A DNA stretch of 64,000 nucleotides from Callipepla californica brunnescens (taxonomy: Eukaryota; Chordata; Aves; Galliformes; Odontophoridae): the NCBI GenBank assembly GCA_023055505.1, contig JALIRH010000002.1:41582233-41646232 (forward strand). Reading direction: 5' to 3'. How positions within the stretch are numbered: the first letter of the stretch is position 1; each line of letters begins with the position of its first letter. The notes beneath the pieces are model-generated. The model was given only the letters and a program-made list of their open reading frames with translations. It had not been told where the DNA came from and ran no database searches. Shown here one piece after another: positions 24,975 to 36,480 of this stretch. The translations under genes were made by a program, and so were the position numbers.

Positions 24975-27900
24975 TGTGCAAGAAATGCAATCAGAGTAAT
25001 TCCTTTTTAACATCAGATAGTTATGTATTACTAGTAACGTGTTCCATGCAACTGATTGTAAATAGTGTGATGAACAGATGAACAGAGATAGTCTGTCCAG
25101 TAAGGATTTTTAAATAGAACAGGAAGCTTTTAAGTCTTTTTTTTTTTTCTTGTATGTTCTTAAATATGAGATTATCCTCTAAGTTTTGGAAGTTCAGAGT
25201 GAAAATAAAATACTGCCCAACTTCTCATGGTTCTGGCATTGCCAGTTGGCAAGCCTTCGTCATGTATATGGATAAAATATGCCTACTATGTATCATCCAG
25301 CTTAAGTTATCCTTAATGTTCTGTTTTAGAAGCATAAACGTAAAAGCAATAAAGAAATAGATGAGCATGCCTGTATCTCCATTCAAGAATGGGTAATAAT
25401 TTCAGTTTAAGCTAATGATCCTTGTAGTAAATGCTGTTATTTTTTCCATTGCTTGCAAAATTAATCATGTATAAGATGTATGACTTAAAAGATGCTTAAT
25501 CCACTAAAAAGGATTTTAAAAATATATATTCTGCATTTTTGCTTGTTGAGGGCTCCAGAAAAAGGAGCTTTTTTTTCCCATACTTTAAACATAGAAGAGT
25601 TTGTTGTCTGCTTTAGTAATGGGTAACGATAGCCACAGTCTTCCTTCTTCACCAGGATTTTGTGAAATGGTAACTTTAACAAGCCTTTCTCTTGTGCAGT
25701 AAACAGGCTTTGTGGCTTTGTCCCTGTCTTGTGCCGAATTCAGCAGTAATGTGTTGGTGTAATCTCTGAATGATCAAAGACAAGGCAATGAAATAGTTAT
25801 TATTGAGAGACTGAAAGAAATAGGAGTATTTAAAGTAGCTTCTGATTTCTTTTTGGATGTCAGCATCTAATAAGGGATAGTTATAGAGTAATAATACCAA
25901 ATGGCGGACAGATTTACCTATGGAAGATGGACATTATGAATATTTTGTTAGCTGCTGTGCTGTTACCTGTTTGACCTTTCGCTTGAATGCTCTTTGGGAC
26001 CAAGCAGTAAATTTTTTTTTGTACCTTCCACGCAATTTCTCGAAGAATAGTTTACTGTTCCTAAGATAGACAAGTGATTATGTTAAGTAGGCTGGATATC
26101 CATAGTATTTGTTGTCTCACAGTCTCACTTCTACATTTAGTCTGTTCAACAAGAAGCCACTGAAGTATGAATGAAGAAGCAGAACAGCAAGTTGCTCAGC
26201 ACCACTGGAAAGGCAGCATAGTCAGGGAGGGGTTTGGGGTGGTACTGGCAGGCCAGAGAAGGACTCAAAATTTGAAGGTTCTTTCTTGAAGAGATGAGGG
26301 AGAAAGATAGAAGAAAAAAAGGTGTAAAAACATGTAATGAAACTGTCATGTTTCGCAACTGACAGTTAATCTGACATGCAATACGTTTAAAGAAAAACAA
26401 ACCTTGCAGTTTTGCAGGTGGATTATCATAGTTTGAAATGCAGAAAACACAAATTTTGGTATAGAGGCTGTTATTAAAGCAAAAGTGTGATCTGCTCCAC
26501 TCATAAGTGGGTCTGTTTTTAATTGCTGCTCATTTTCTAAACCTTGAAAGTACCTAAAGTAATAACCTGAAATAGACAGGAATTGTTTCACAAACTGTCA
26601 TACTCAGGAGGCAGATTGTACCCATAGGCACACACTTGTCTGTAGGCATGTTTGCTACTGGAAGTGTAAAGGTTTACTCTTAACAGCTGTCTTGTATTTG
26701 TGCTATTGAAGAACTGTAAAACCTTAACTTGTTCTGAAGTGTCCTAAAAAAAGCAAACAAAGTGATTTCTTTGAACAGAGTGAATTCTTTTGTTCTTGTT
26801 TCTAACTGTTGAGCTTGTAAGTCCCATTTTAGTCCTGTCTGTTACTCCAATGAGTTGATAGGGAAGCATTGAGTTCTTGTAGTGGTCGTCTGACAGGATG
26901 CTTGTCCATGCAGATGGATGGGCATAACTGTTACTGCTAAAAATCATTTCTGAACGTAGAAGTAATAGTGGGTATTTAGTTTACTGACAGTCTTTGAATG
27001 TTTAGTATTTCAGCTATCCAGATTGCAACAATATTTTGTACGGTTAGTAAGTGCAAGTTTCTCTCATTGCAATATCACCAAAGGAGATTAATTTTATAGA
27101 CGTTATTAATGTGTCTACTATTTTATGAAAGGCAGAATTCTGCACGTATTCCTTCTGGTCAGTTGATTTACGGTGGATGCTACTCAGTGAAATGCTTTTT
27201 AAGTAAGAACTCTCATAAACTGTGTAAGTCATGTAAGTCATTTGAGAAGCAAATTTTAGAGCAGACCTTGGAGCCTTATTGTAAATGCTCGTGTCCCACA
27301 GGTAACACCTTCTGCATGATCTGATACTAATAAATTAACTAGCCTTGTGTTTTATGTACTTCACTTAGTAGCCCGTTGCTTATTCCAGTGTCTGGCATGT
27401 GTTTCTCTCCCTGTTAATCAGTGGAAGAATGACTTTTGAAGAGGTTGAGTCGAAGTTATTAAAAATTTGATTAGAGGAAATGTGGAAGTACTCAGAAATA
27501 CACGTTTTCTTTCATAATCTTTGTGCACAGGGAACAAGGAAGCATCTTTCATTATAACTTGAACAGACCTCCTTCCAAGCGGTGGATCTTCTGCTGTTAG
27601 CTATTTTTTAGGAACAAGTATATGATCTTTTCTGCCAGCTTGTCTGAAGGGCTCAGCTTTGAGCTCCTTTTTTTTTTTTTTTTTCCCTCTCCTTTCTGCC
27701 TCCATGCATTTCTTGCCTCAAATTCCAGAAATTTTCAAGAGGAACAGAGCCTGAAGAAAGAAATTTTTCTCTAAGGCTGACTTTGAATGTCTATAAAGTG
27801 GACTTCTAGGAGTACCAGATAGTGCATCTTTATTGTCCAGTATTGAACAGCTAGTACTTTAAACCTTGATAGGTCCTGATTGAGAAATGCCACATTTTGG

Positions 27901-30900
27901 TTTACAGCTTGGGCATTTTGGGGCAAATGACATGTTTTCTGTAGCTTCTGTGAGTACTTATGATCTTATAAATGTAGAGGGAAGAAACTCACTCAGAGGT
28001 TCTGAAAACTAGAAGAAAGTTTATTGCATCATTTTTGTATATACATGATTACTTGATATAGTTTAGTTTTATGGATTATGGAAAGAGGAAGAAAAGGTAA
28101 AGCAGTCAGCCATCTGTGTTTGTGCTAAACTCTACAGATTTGAGCACTGGTTTGTGGGGTGCGTTCATGGGAAGGGGGGCAGGAACAGGTGGCAGAAGGT
28201 ACTGCCATCTGTTGAGAATGAGGCAGGGAGCACAGTGTAAATAGCAGGGCAATATTCCTAGATATTCAGTGCTGCTAAATACATCACAAACTAAATGCAA
28301 ACCGAACTAGTAAGGTGTATTTTTATCCGACTCATTACTCAAGAATTGCTTTGTGAGCTCCCTTTCACAGCATTAGTTCCTTCCTGCCTCTGACTGGCAC
28401 ATCTTCACATATATTAGGCCTTATGCCCTTGTTTTGCAGTTTTCCTCTATTATTTCTATTGCTGTTTCATACTTAGCTCATCACAGTGTTCTTCAATGGC
28501 CTATTAAAGCTTCCCTCCGGATTCTTCCTGCTCAGTTGGGTACCGTTCAACAATTTATGGGAAGCTTTTTGTTTGTGCCTGTCAACTGCAATGCAAACCA
28601 GAGTAGTCATTGCTTCTTGTTAAGTGGTAATGCTAATCGCGACCCACATTGGGAGTATCATTGAGGCTATTTTGGATCTGGTGATAGGAGTCTGTGCCAG
28701 GTCAGCTGGTACCCATTCAAGGTCAGGAACCACATATGAGTCCCTGAGGGGCAAGTACATAGAAATCTAGTTATAGTTCACTGGAAGGGTTATATCAGAT
28801 CAGAGACTTATGAAAGAACCATCACCCTTAGATGCTAATTCTAATCTAGACTATTTACCTGTAGGCAGTCTCAACCTCAGAACTGTAAACAAAATTTTCA
28901 GTAATTTTCCCCTCTGGATATCTGTATGCATAAACTGCTTCTGATCTGTACTGACTCACTCTGTCCTTGTCAGAAATTCTGCCTAAAAACAGGCTCTTGT
29001 TTTAGACCATATAACCTCATTTAAAGTACAAATCTGTTTCAGTGTGAAGTTATTGTATATATGTGTTTTTCCACCTTACTGTCTGTTCTGTGACTGTGGA
29101 AGTAATAGATGGATTAGATAATTTTAAGAACATACATATAACATAGTAGGATCAGGGTTTTTCTTGTGTCTTGAACTGGTTTCTTTTAGCACAGCAGCCA
29201 ATATATTCATTTGGTGGATAGCAGTAAAGTACATGTAGGACACGTTGAAACCATGAAACAACTCTCTTAAGGCAATTTGGCAAGTCTGTTTCTGTTCACT
29301 GCAAGCTCTCCAAATATATTAGAGAAGTGATGTTAGCTAGGGAATGAGTCCCCCAAATATATATCCAGAACTGCTTGATCTTTGATCTTGGTTTGCTGTT
29401 AGTTTGCATTGTAGCCCTTGGCAAATCTTTTGACTTTGGTTGTCTTTCTGTAGCTGCAAAGTAAGAATACATGCCCGCCTGAGAATAATATTATGCAGAT
29501 TTTAAAACAACCCGAAAAAGGGTTTATATGGCCCAAAACTTCTATCACTTTTGAAACTATGCAAGTTAACCTAACACAAGATACATCTTCATATAAAACT
29601 TGTCCTTTATTGCTAGGCATCTGGTGTCAGTCATCCGGGCCTTTGCAGACGCTAGTGGAGGGGATGTTATTTTTAGATGGCAGTATCCCCAGACTGCCTT
29701 AACCCTTTAGGAAAGCCATTTTTCTTTCAGTTGACTACTGAGAGTGGCCAGCTGACTGGACATTTTGGGCTCACTACAGTTGGTTGACGTGAATTTCGCC
29801 ATCTTCAGGTAGTCATCAACATTTTTAAAATGTTCGTATTTATTTTTAAAATGGAGTAGAAAATTGGGTGAAAGACAAGCTAGATACTTCCTCAAAACCC
29901 GATTCTTTGGAGAATCAGCTGAGGAAGCAGGCCTTTACATTAATATTACAAAATTAGCAGGGTCCCCATATCAAGAATTTAAGTATTTGTCTGCCCTAGG
30001 GCTGGGATAAATACACTTGCTGTCCTAAGGCATTGATAAGTATAAATATGTATTTAATATTATGTGTGTGCAGAGCATGCATCTATATACGTAGAATGCA
30101 AGCATCCAAAGATGTAGAATAACCTGTTGTTAAAAATTCTGAGTGCATTCTGCATTTTTTCTTTATCCTCGAATTCTTAGTCTCTGTCTTATTAGATGTA
30201 ACGTGTTCTTCTCAAATTGTTTGATAATAATGCTTCTAAATGTATGTGTGGAATGCTCTTAGGTATCTATTACCTGCCTTTGGATAAAGCCCAGAGAATA
30301 TATATATCTTTAATGCAGACAGGTTATTATTAAAAGTTTTTAATTTGCTGATGGTCTTTCATTAAGTTCTGCACTCAAAATGGAAATTTTGCTTTAATAT
30401 CAATTACACAGACAGTCTTTTTAAAACCAATTTTTTTTTTTTTAACTGTTGGTAGTAAACTTTGACAGAGAATTTCTCATGGTGGAAGTTGACCACTGTG
30501 GAATAAATGTAGCAGTAGCTTACATGTTTTGAAGCCTTAAATTTGAAATGATTTTGAAAATAAGGTTAATGTCCATCAGGAACGTCAGTGACTCTCCTGT
30601 GAGAGCTGAAGTGATTCTGAGTCTGTTTAACAACTTCACAGGGAACCAGATCAATTCTATGTGTAATTTACCTACCTGTGTCTTTAGCTGCAAAGAAACT
30701 TGTCAAATTTGATGTTATGAATTAAATAGGGGAACATTTAATTGTTAATCTGTAGCTTATTCAACATTACTGAGTTTAAGCACCAGTGTGTCCCAACTAC
30801 ATGAGATAACACACCTATGACGTGGAAGCCTGTGAGACTCGTGATGGTACAGCGAGCATTCCTGTTCCTTCTGCTTAGCAAACTGCAGGCACATGCAGTC

Positions 30901-32615
30901 ATAGTGTCTACAATACGTGTCTGCATATCTAGGAGTACTGTAAGCCAGGATGCCCATTTTGCACTTCTCCCCTCATTCATAACTTCTGTATGCTAGAACT
31001 TTACATCTCCATTCTGTCCTGTGCAGTGAGTCAGCAAGTGTCAATGGGAGCAGAGCAGGGCTGACAGTATATAATTCTAGTGAACTTTGTTCTGTTTCTG
31101 TGGCACAATCCCATAGTAGGAATGCAAGCTCATTTTGCATTTTTTGTTTGTTTGTTTGTTTGTTTCTGTCTGCACGATGGAAAAGGGATTACCAGAGAAA
31201 GTGGGGGAAGGGTGTAATATGCAGATTGTAAAAGGAATTGGAAGATTAAATAGAAAAAATAATGTTCAAATATGGTATGAAGAACCTATTCTGGTAGTTT
31301 TTTAAGTGATTTATTTGTTTTTGATGCAGATAAACTTAATAGAGATGATAGCTGCAAATACCTTTTTACAAATAACCAAAACCTTTTATCATGTTAGTTT
31401 CTACACAGGAGCAACATCAATGTCAATACCTGCTGCAGCAATAAAAGTAATTCAAGCAAACAGGAGGTGAAAAGCTACAGTATTTCAGCTGCTGTACTAG
31501 CAGAGAGATAGGTACACAGGACTGCATTTCCACAATGAATTTAGGTAGTACCAGTTCAAAGCGTAACAGTAGTCCTGTCCACTTTTACCAGGAATGTATT
31601 AATACAAAAACTGTTTTCCTGGTTCAGGCTGAGCTTTCCAGTCAGTCTAGCAAGCCATACAATGATTACATCATGGTGATTTACAGTAACTGGAACTGAA
31701 ACATTTGCTTTTTGTTTGCATGGTGTATTGTGTACATTCACATTACAAATGTGTCATTCTTTAATGATCTTCTGTCGCTCTTGTGATTCTGGCTTTGACT
31801 GCTAAGGGTGAAGACTTGGAAAATTGAAACTGACCTACATTTGGAATTGTATCCATAAAACATGAAATGCATAATGTTAATGTCTAAGGAACTGAATTCG
31901 CATAGAACAATAGTGGGAGCAAGAAGCATCTGCTATGAAGATCAAGAAAACCTGTTTTACTTACTGTAACTGAAGTTTCAGTGTGTTACTTTGTAAATAT
32001 TTCTTTTGGGCATCAATTTTTTTTTTTTTTTTTTGTAAAAATTTACAGGAATCACATAGAAATTTATTATCAAGATGCTGCTAAGTGTTCAGTTACATTT
32101 TCTCCTGTGAGAAAAGGAAGGAAGATCTTTTGTTGTTTTCAGATTGTTGCAGCAGGACCTAGGAGGTGGGTCAGTAATAACTTTGATAATTGGCGATCAG
32201 TGTACATCAGCTACGTGGAGCACATAGCCTTACAAAAAGCCTGCGTGACTGAGCAGCTCTAAGTGTTTATGAAGCACAGTAGGTTTTCAGTTGAGGCAGT
32301 TGGGAATGCTCTCAGAAAGCAACTTACATCTAGCTTGTTGTTTCCTAGCTTTGCTTTTATTTAGTAGACATCTGGTACGGGTTGGGCAAAATGGACCCAT
32401 TCAGCTATCAGCAAACGCTTGTTACCTCTTAAACTTCTTACCTCACTGTAAAGAGGTGTGGCAGAACATCTTAATTACAGTTGCTCTTAAAAGAGGGATT
32501 CAAACTTTAGAACTTTTCTGTGAGTTAAGTAGATGGCTTTGTGTGTGGTTCTGAAGGTTTTGGTTTGGATCTAGGCAAAGATTAAGGGGCTTTCATTAGC
32601 ATGAATGCCAGGAGA

Positions 32616-33134
32616 TGCTCTGAAAGTACTGCCTCCCATTTTATTACGTTGGCCCATGATGTCAGAGGTGAATGTTGGTGGTATAGCAGTAGACAGTTAA
32701 CCTTCCCACCAATATTTGGTTACATGTTGCTGTGTGACAGATGGCAGCAGAGGAACAGTGTGACAGAATGGCACCTGACATGGAGGTGTGTGTGAAGCAA
32801 AGACGTGTCACTGAATTCCTCCATGTGGAAAAAAATGGCACCCACTGGCATTACTGGTGCTTGACAAATGTTTGTGGAGACCAGCCAGCGGATATGAGCA
32901 CAGTGATGCGATGGGTGGTGCGTTTCAGCCTTGGCAACAGCAGATCACCTCCACTAGTGCAGATTTTTACAAGCTCTGCAAGCATGCTTTTGTAAATTGC
33001 TGGAGAAAAGGAATAGCAAATTGTGACTATGCTGAAAAATAGTGAGATTTTGTTCTATTAAATAGCGTCATTGTAGTCTTTTGTACCTGTTGGCATTTCT
33101 GTGGAAATAAATCGGAGGTACTACTTTCAGAGCA
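32616..33134 (+). mobile_element. Mariner-family DNA transposon (Galluhop-like), internally deleted
   Basis: The ends are inverted repeats. The 5' end reads TGCTCTGAAAGTACTGCCTC at 32616, and the reverse complement of the 3' end (33134 leftwards) reads TGCTCTGAAAGTAGTACCTC. Inside, an ATG at 32741 opens a frame with KQRRVTEFLHVEKN and ADMSTVMRWVVRFSLGN, matching the N-terminal DNA-binding region of bird mariner transposase as I remember it. After about 32938 the match moves to another frame (+1 class, 32857-33041) with TSADFYKLCKHAFVNCWRKG, the transposase C-terminus. The whole catalytic DDD core is therefore missing, and the element is about 0.5 kb instead of about 1.3 kb. It is non-autonomous and decayed. 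A TA target duplication is not obvious at the ends. Confidence 0.88.
32741..33042 (+). pseudogene. Mariner transposase remnant, catalytic core deleted
   Basis: About 65 codons of the N-terminal helix-turn-helix region (32741 to about 32938) are joined directly to about 30 codons of the extreme C-terminus in a different frame, ending at a stop near 33042. The intervening catalytic Asp residues are absent. Substitutions such as HWHYWCL in place of the usual HRRLL-type helix show further decay. It cannot encode an active transposase. Confidence 0.85.
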
Positions 33135-36100
33135 ACCTCTGTGTGTTATAACGTGTAATTTTTTTTAGCAAATGTCAATAGACTTGATGTATAAAAACAT
33201 CTCTACCCAAATTTTAAGCAACATTTGAGAGTATCCTCTAAAATAATGAGGCATTCTATGAATGAGCATCGAACCTAGAGAGTGATTTTTTGATGCAGAA
33301 GTATGCAAGTATCTAGCTTGTTAATTCTTTGATGGCCTTCCTTTGAGGATGTGTTTCTAGTGCAACTTCACAAAATGGATGCAATTGTTGTCTTTGTGAA
33401 TCTTGTAAATAAATGAAAGAAATATTTCACTAAATAGAATTAATTGAAAAAATAATGTTTTGTAGAACATTCTGCCTCATGAACCATCATCTGTATGTAC
33501 TCCTGTGTTTTCCGAGCCTGGTCTTTACTCTTGGGTTCAGTATCAAAATGGTGGTCACGCACTTGGATTATTTATTTACTTTAAACTTTACAGCAGGAAT
33601 TATTCTGTCATTAAATTATGATTATTATTATTAAATTTACCCATTTCCATTTTAGAGGACTTGTTCCCCTAATCATTATGGATAGTTTTTGTTCTTTATT
33701 TTTTAGTTTTACAGTGTTGCCTATAAATTGTAAAGAATTGTACTGCTGTTCATGCTTCAGCTATACAAGGTAGCTACACCAAGGAATAGATCATCTGTAC
33801 TTGCCATGTATCGATTTGCTTATCATCAAAGAAATTGTAAATGATGCATCAAAGAGGCATATTTAGTCTGCCAGATCGGCCCAGTCTGGCAAACTAACAG
33901 AGTTTTCAGATTTGTACCTGCACTGTTGAATTCTTGTAAGGCAGTAGTGGCAGATTTGCATTATATGTGATAAGTGTACATAGCATGCATCTCTTTCAAC
34001 TTCTAGATGATTGACAGGTCAAAGGCTGCACATCAGAAAGAATGACCAAGCACCGGTCATTAGAATGCTGCAGTCATAAGTGTTCAACTCAAAATCCTAG
34101 GATTTTTTTCTTGTACCTAAGAAAAAGCTATGATATTGTTTGATAGTGTTTGTTTCAAGTACAGGCACGCAAAAAGGAACTTGTCAGCCTCCATCCATTA
34201 AGTGAACTTGATGTATCATTGTAAAGGGATAGAGCCAATATGGGCAGCAGCATGTCCTATTTATGGGATGCTTTTGCAAGAAGACATTGAGGAGAATACT
34301 AAAGCTTTAACAGACAAGCATGCACAACAGATGGAGCCCTGGAAGGGCCATAGCCACTGTGTACAGTGAACGCTGAAGTACGCTTTACATGAGAGGGCAG
34401 CATTTCTGAATTTGCTTGTATTGTATATTGTATTGCTAAAGTCATAGGCTGGCCAGCTCTGAAAATTCCACGACATTTGACTTGGTTTGTTTGTGCCTAA
34501 GCCACACAGTGCCTGAAATGAGATTTCAAAATTTGTATTTTGATGTCTACAATATAGTTGTATTTTTATTAGTCTCAAATGTGCAGCTGCTGTCAGCAGT
34601 TTGGTTAATAAAATACACTGTTTTGCATGTAGTGGTAAGACCAATGGAACAGAACTGAGAGATGGTGATCTTAATGCTGTATATGACTGTGGCAGGTCTT
34701 AATCAGAAACCATCAGCAGCAGCTGATCTCATGCTGCTGATCTCATTGAGTTTGAATGTCTTTTGCATCTTTTGACCAAGGTTTTCTGCTATTGCTAGTC
34801 ATCATTGTGAGAGGGTAGCAACCATCTATTACAATAGTGTAGTTCAACTTAACAGAGGTAAGGCATAATGGTAGTAGTACTGATAATTCAAATATTATCT
34901 TGTCTATCCATTTTAGGACTTTCTAGAACAGACTAGGAAGGCAGGGAACATCTATATTTGTGTAGGCTTTTCTGTTCCCTCCTTTTCTTTTGGCTGTCTA
35001 GGCAGTAAAGAGGAGCAGTGTGAAAGGAGGGTATGATATGGAAAATTATCAATTTGCCCATGTTCTTCTCCTGTCCTACTCAGTTCAGTCAGAGCTAGAT
35101 GCTGATATATCACACACAAGTTTTGATGTACTCAGAATTTTAAAGTGGACATGCAGAAGTCAGCAGCCCATGAAATCAGGATATTTATAAACATTCATAC
35201 AAGTACACAACCTGTGGCAGAGTGAGAGCTTCCGTCATATTTTGTATGAAATAGATGAAACCTTTGTGCACTCCCTGCAAATAACTGTCAATATCACATT
35301 GCCCTATAAGTGGTTAGGTGTGGAGACAAAGCCAGAGTCCTTGCAGTGTGTGTGTTTGGGTACGTGTTGCCAGGCTAACCAGCTAGACCTGGGTGTTAGC
35401 GTAAATTAATTCAAGGAGCGATGGGTGCGTGTGACAGTGTGTATCCACAGCCAGTAGTTACTATCGTTGTCATGGCATCCTCTGATGTGGTTCTGAATTG
35501 CATCAATGAGGAGTACTGCAAATTGAAAAGATCCTTGTGCTTGATGCACTTATATACAGTGCAGAAGAGGCCTGTTCAGGCTGAGTGCTGCTCCTCGATA
35601 ATAGCCTTCCTTCCTCAACTAAAGTGGACAAAAATGACAAACTTGTCTTACTTTCTTGCAAAGCTAGGATCTGAGAGCTCAGCCAGGAAGGCGGGAAGTT
35701 ACAGGAGTTCCTTGTAATAGGAAAGGTTCACTGTTGAGTCTATCGTCCGTTTAAAAAGGAGGCTTTTGCTGAAATTTCTTCATGCATATCAATGACAGTG
35801 AGATAGAAGCTTTTTTCTGAGCTACTGCCTAAATGCCACTAGCTGTTCCTCTGCTAGTTGCTGGAAACTCTGTGGCTGTGTACCTTAAAAGTATATTTCT
35901 GAATTTCTGCCTATAATTTGGAAGGCATCTCTCAGCAAAGCACTTGGTTAATTGGAAATAATCCCCAGCATGGCTCCTGGGCCATTGCACGAGCTGGGAG
36001 ACACTGCCTGCTTTATTTCTCTCTCTGGGTCACAGGCTGCTTCAGCAAGAGTTCACTTGGCAGCTCTTCGAGCTTTCCATAATTATTTTAAAAGCAGACC

Positions 36101-36158
36101 TACTGCTCTGCAGTTACTGATCGTCAGATTCATAAAAGAATCATTGCAGCTTAACTTT

Positions 36159-36174
36159 CCCCCCCCCCCCCCCC
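36159..36174 (+). repeat. Poly-C run (16 bp)
   Basis: An uninterrupted tract of 16 C. It is unusual in a window where nearly all mononucleotide runs are T or A. On the - strand it is G16. Confidence 0.9.
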
Positions 36175-36289
36175 AACACCACCCTTCATAAGCGTCTGCT
36201 GTCAGGAGAAACTCATATGAGGCTCATGAAATTATAGCCCCCTCTATTATCAAACCACTTGGCATCTGCTGAAGATGGTTAGGTGTGGA

Positions 36290-36480
36290 AGGGTTTAACT
36301 CTGGCACAAAGCTGTGCCTTGCTTGGAGGTGAGCAGGCCGCCGTGCCAGGCAACCAGCACGGCTTTCGGCCCCACTGAGCGGTGGGGTTTGCCAGCATTT
36401 TTCGCATACCCGTCCCAGGGAGGCCCTCCTCCATAAACTCTACGTGAAAGAGAGCAGACTAAAAGCCTTAGAAAGTGCAT
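36290..36480. promoter_or_regulatory. GC-rich patch with two adjacent hairpins, candidate regulatory element (speculative)
   Basis: Two perfect inverted repeats lie side by side. GCCGTGC (36340-36346) pairs with GCACGGC (36357-36363) across a 10-nt loop, and CCCCAC (36370-36375) pairs with GTGGGG (36382-36387) across a 6-nt loop. The patch is GC-rich with several CpGs and no repeat-family signature. A function is inferred only from composition and symmetry. Confidence 0.3.

Larger units (their letters stand above)
23492..32615 (+). other. CDH2 intron 2, non-coding stretch
   Basis: No exon was recognised. T-runs occur at 25137-25148, 27668-27684, 30431-30443 and 32017-32034, and a (TTTG)n tract at about 31142-31165. 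A CpG-containing patch at 24290-24680 differs in base composition from its flanks. A perfect palindrome with a 2-bp spacer sits at 24957-24974. ORFs of up to 133 codons, such as 23779-24180 on the - strand, show no recognisable domain and are considered chance. Confidence 0.65.

Noticed and set aside
34261..34644. 127-codon open frame on the - strand
   Set aside because: No domain recognised and no sign of a promoter or splice partners; considered a chance frame.
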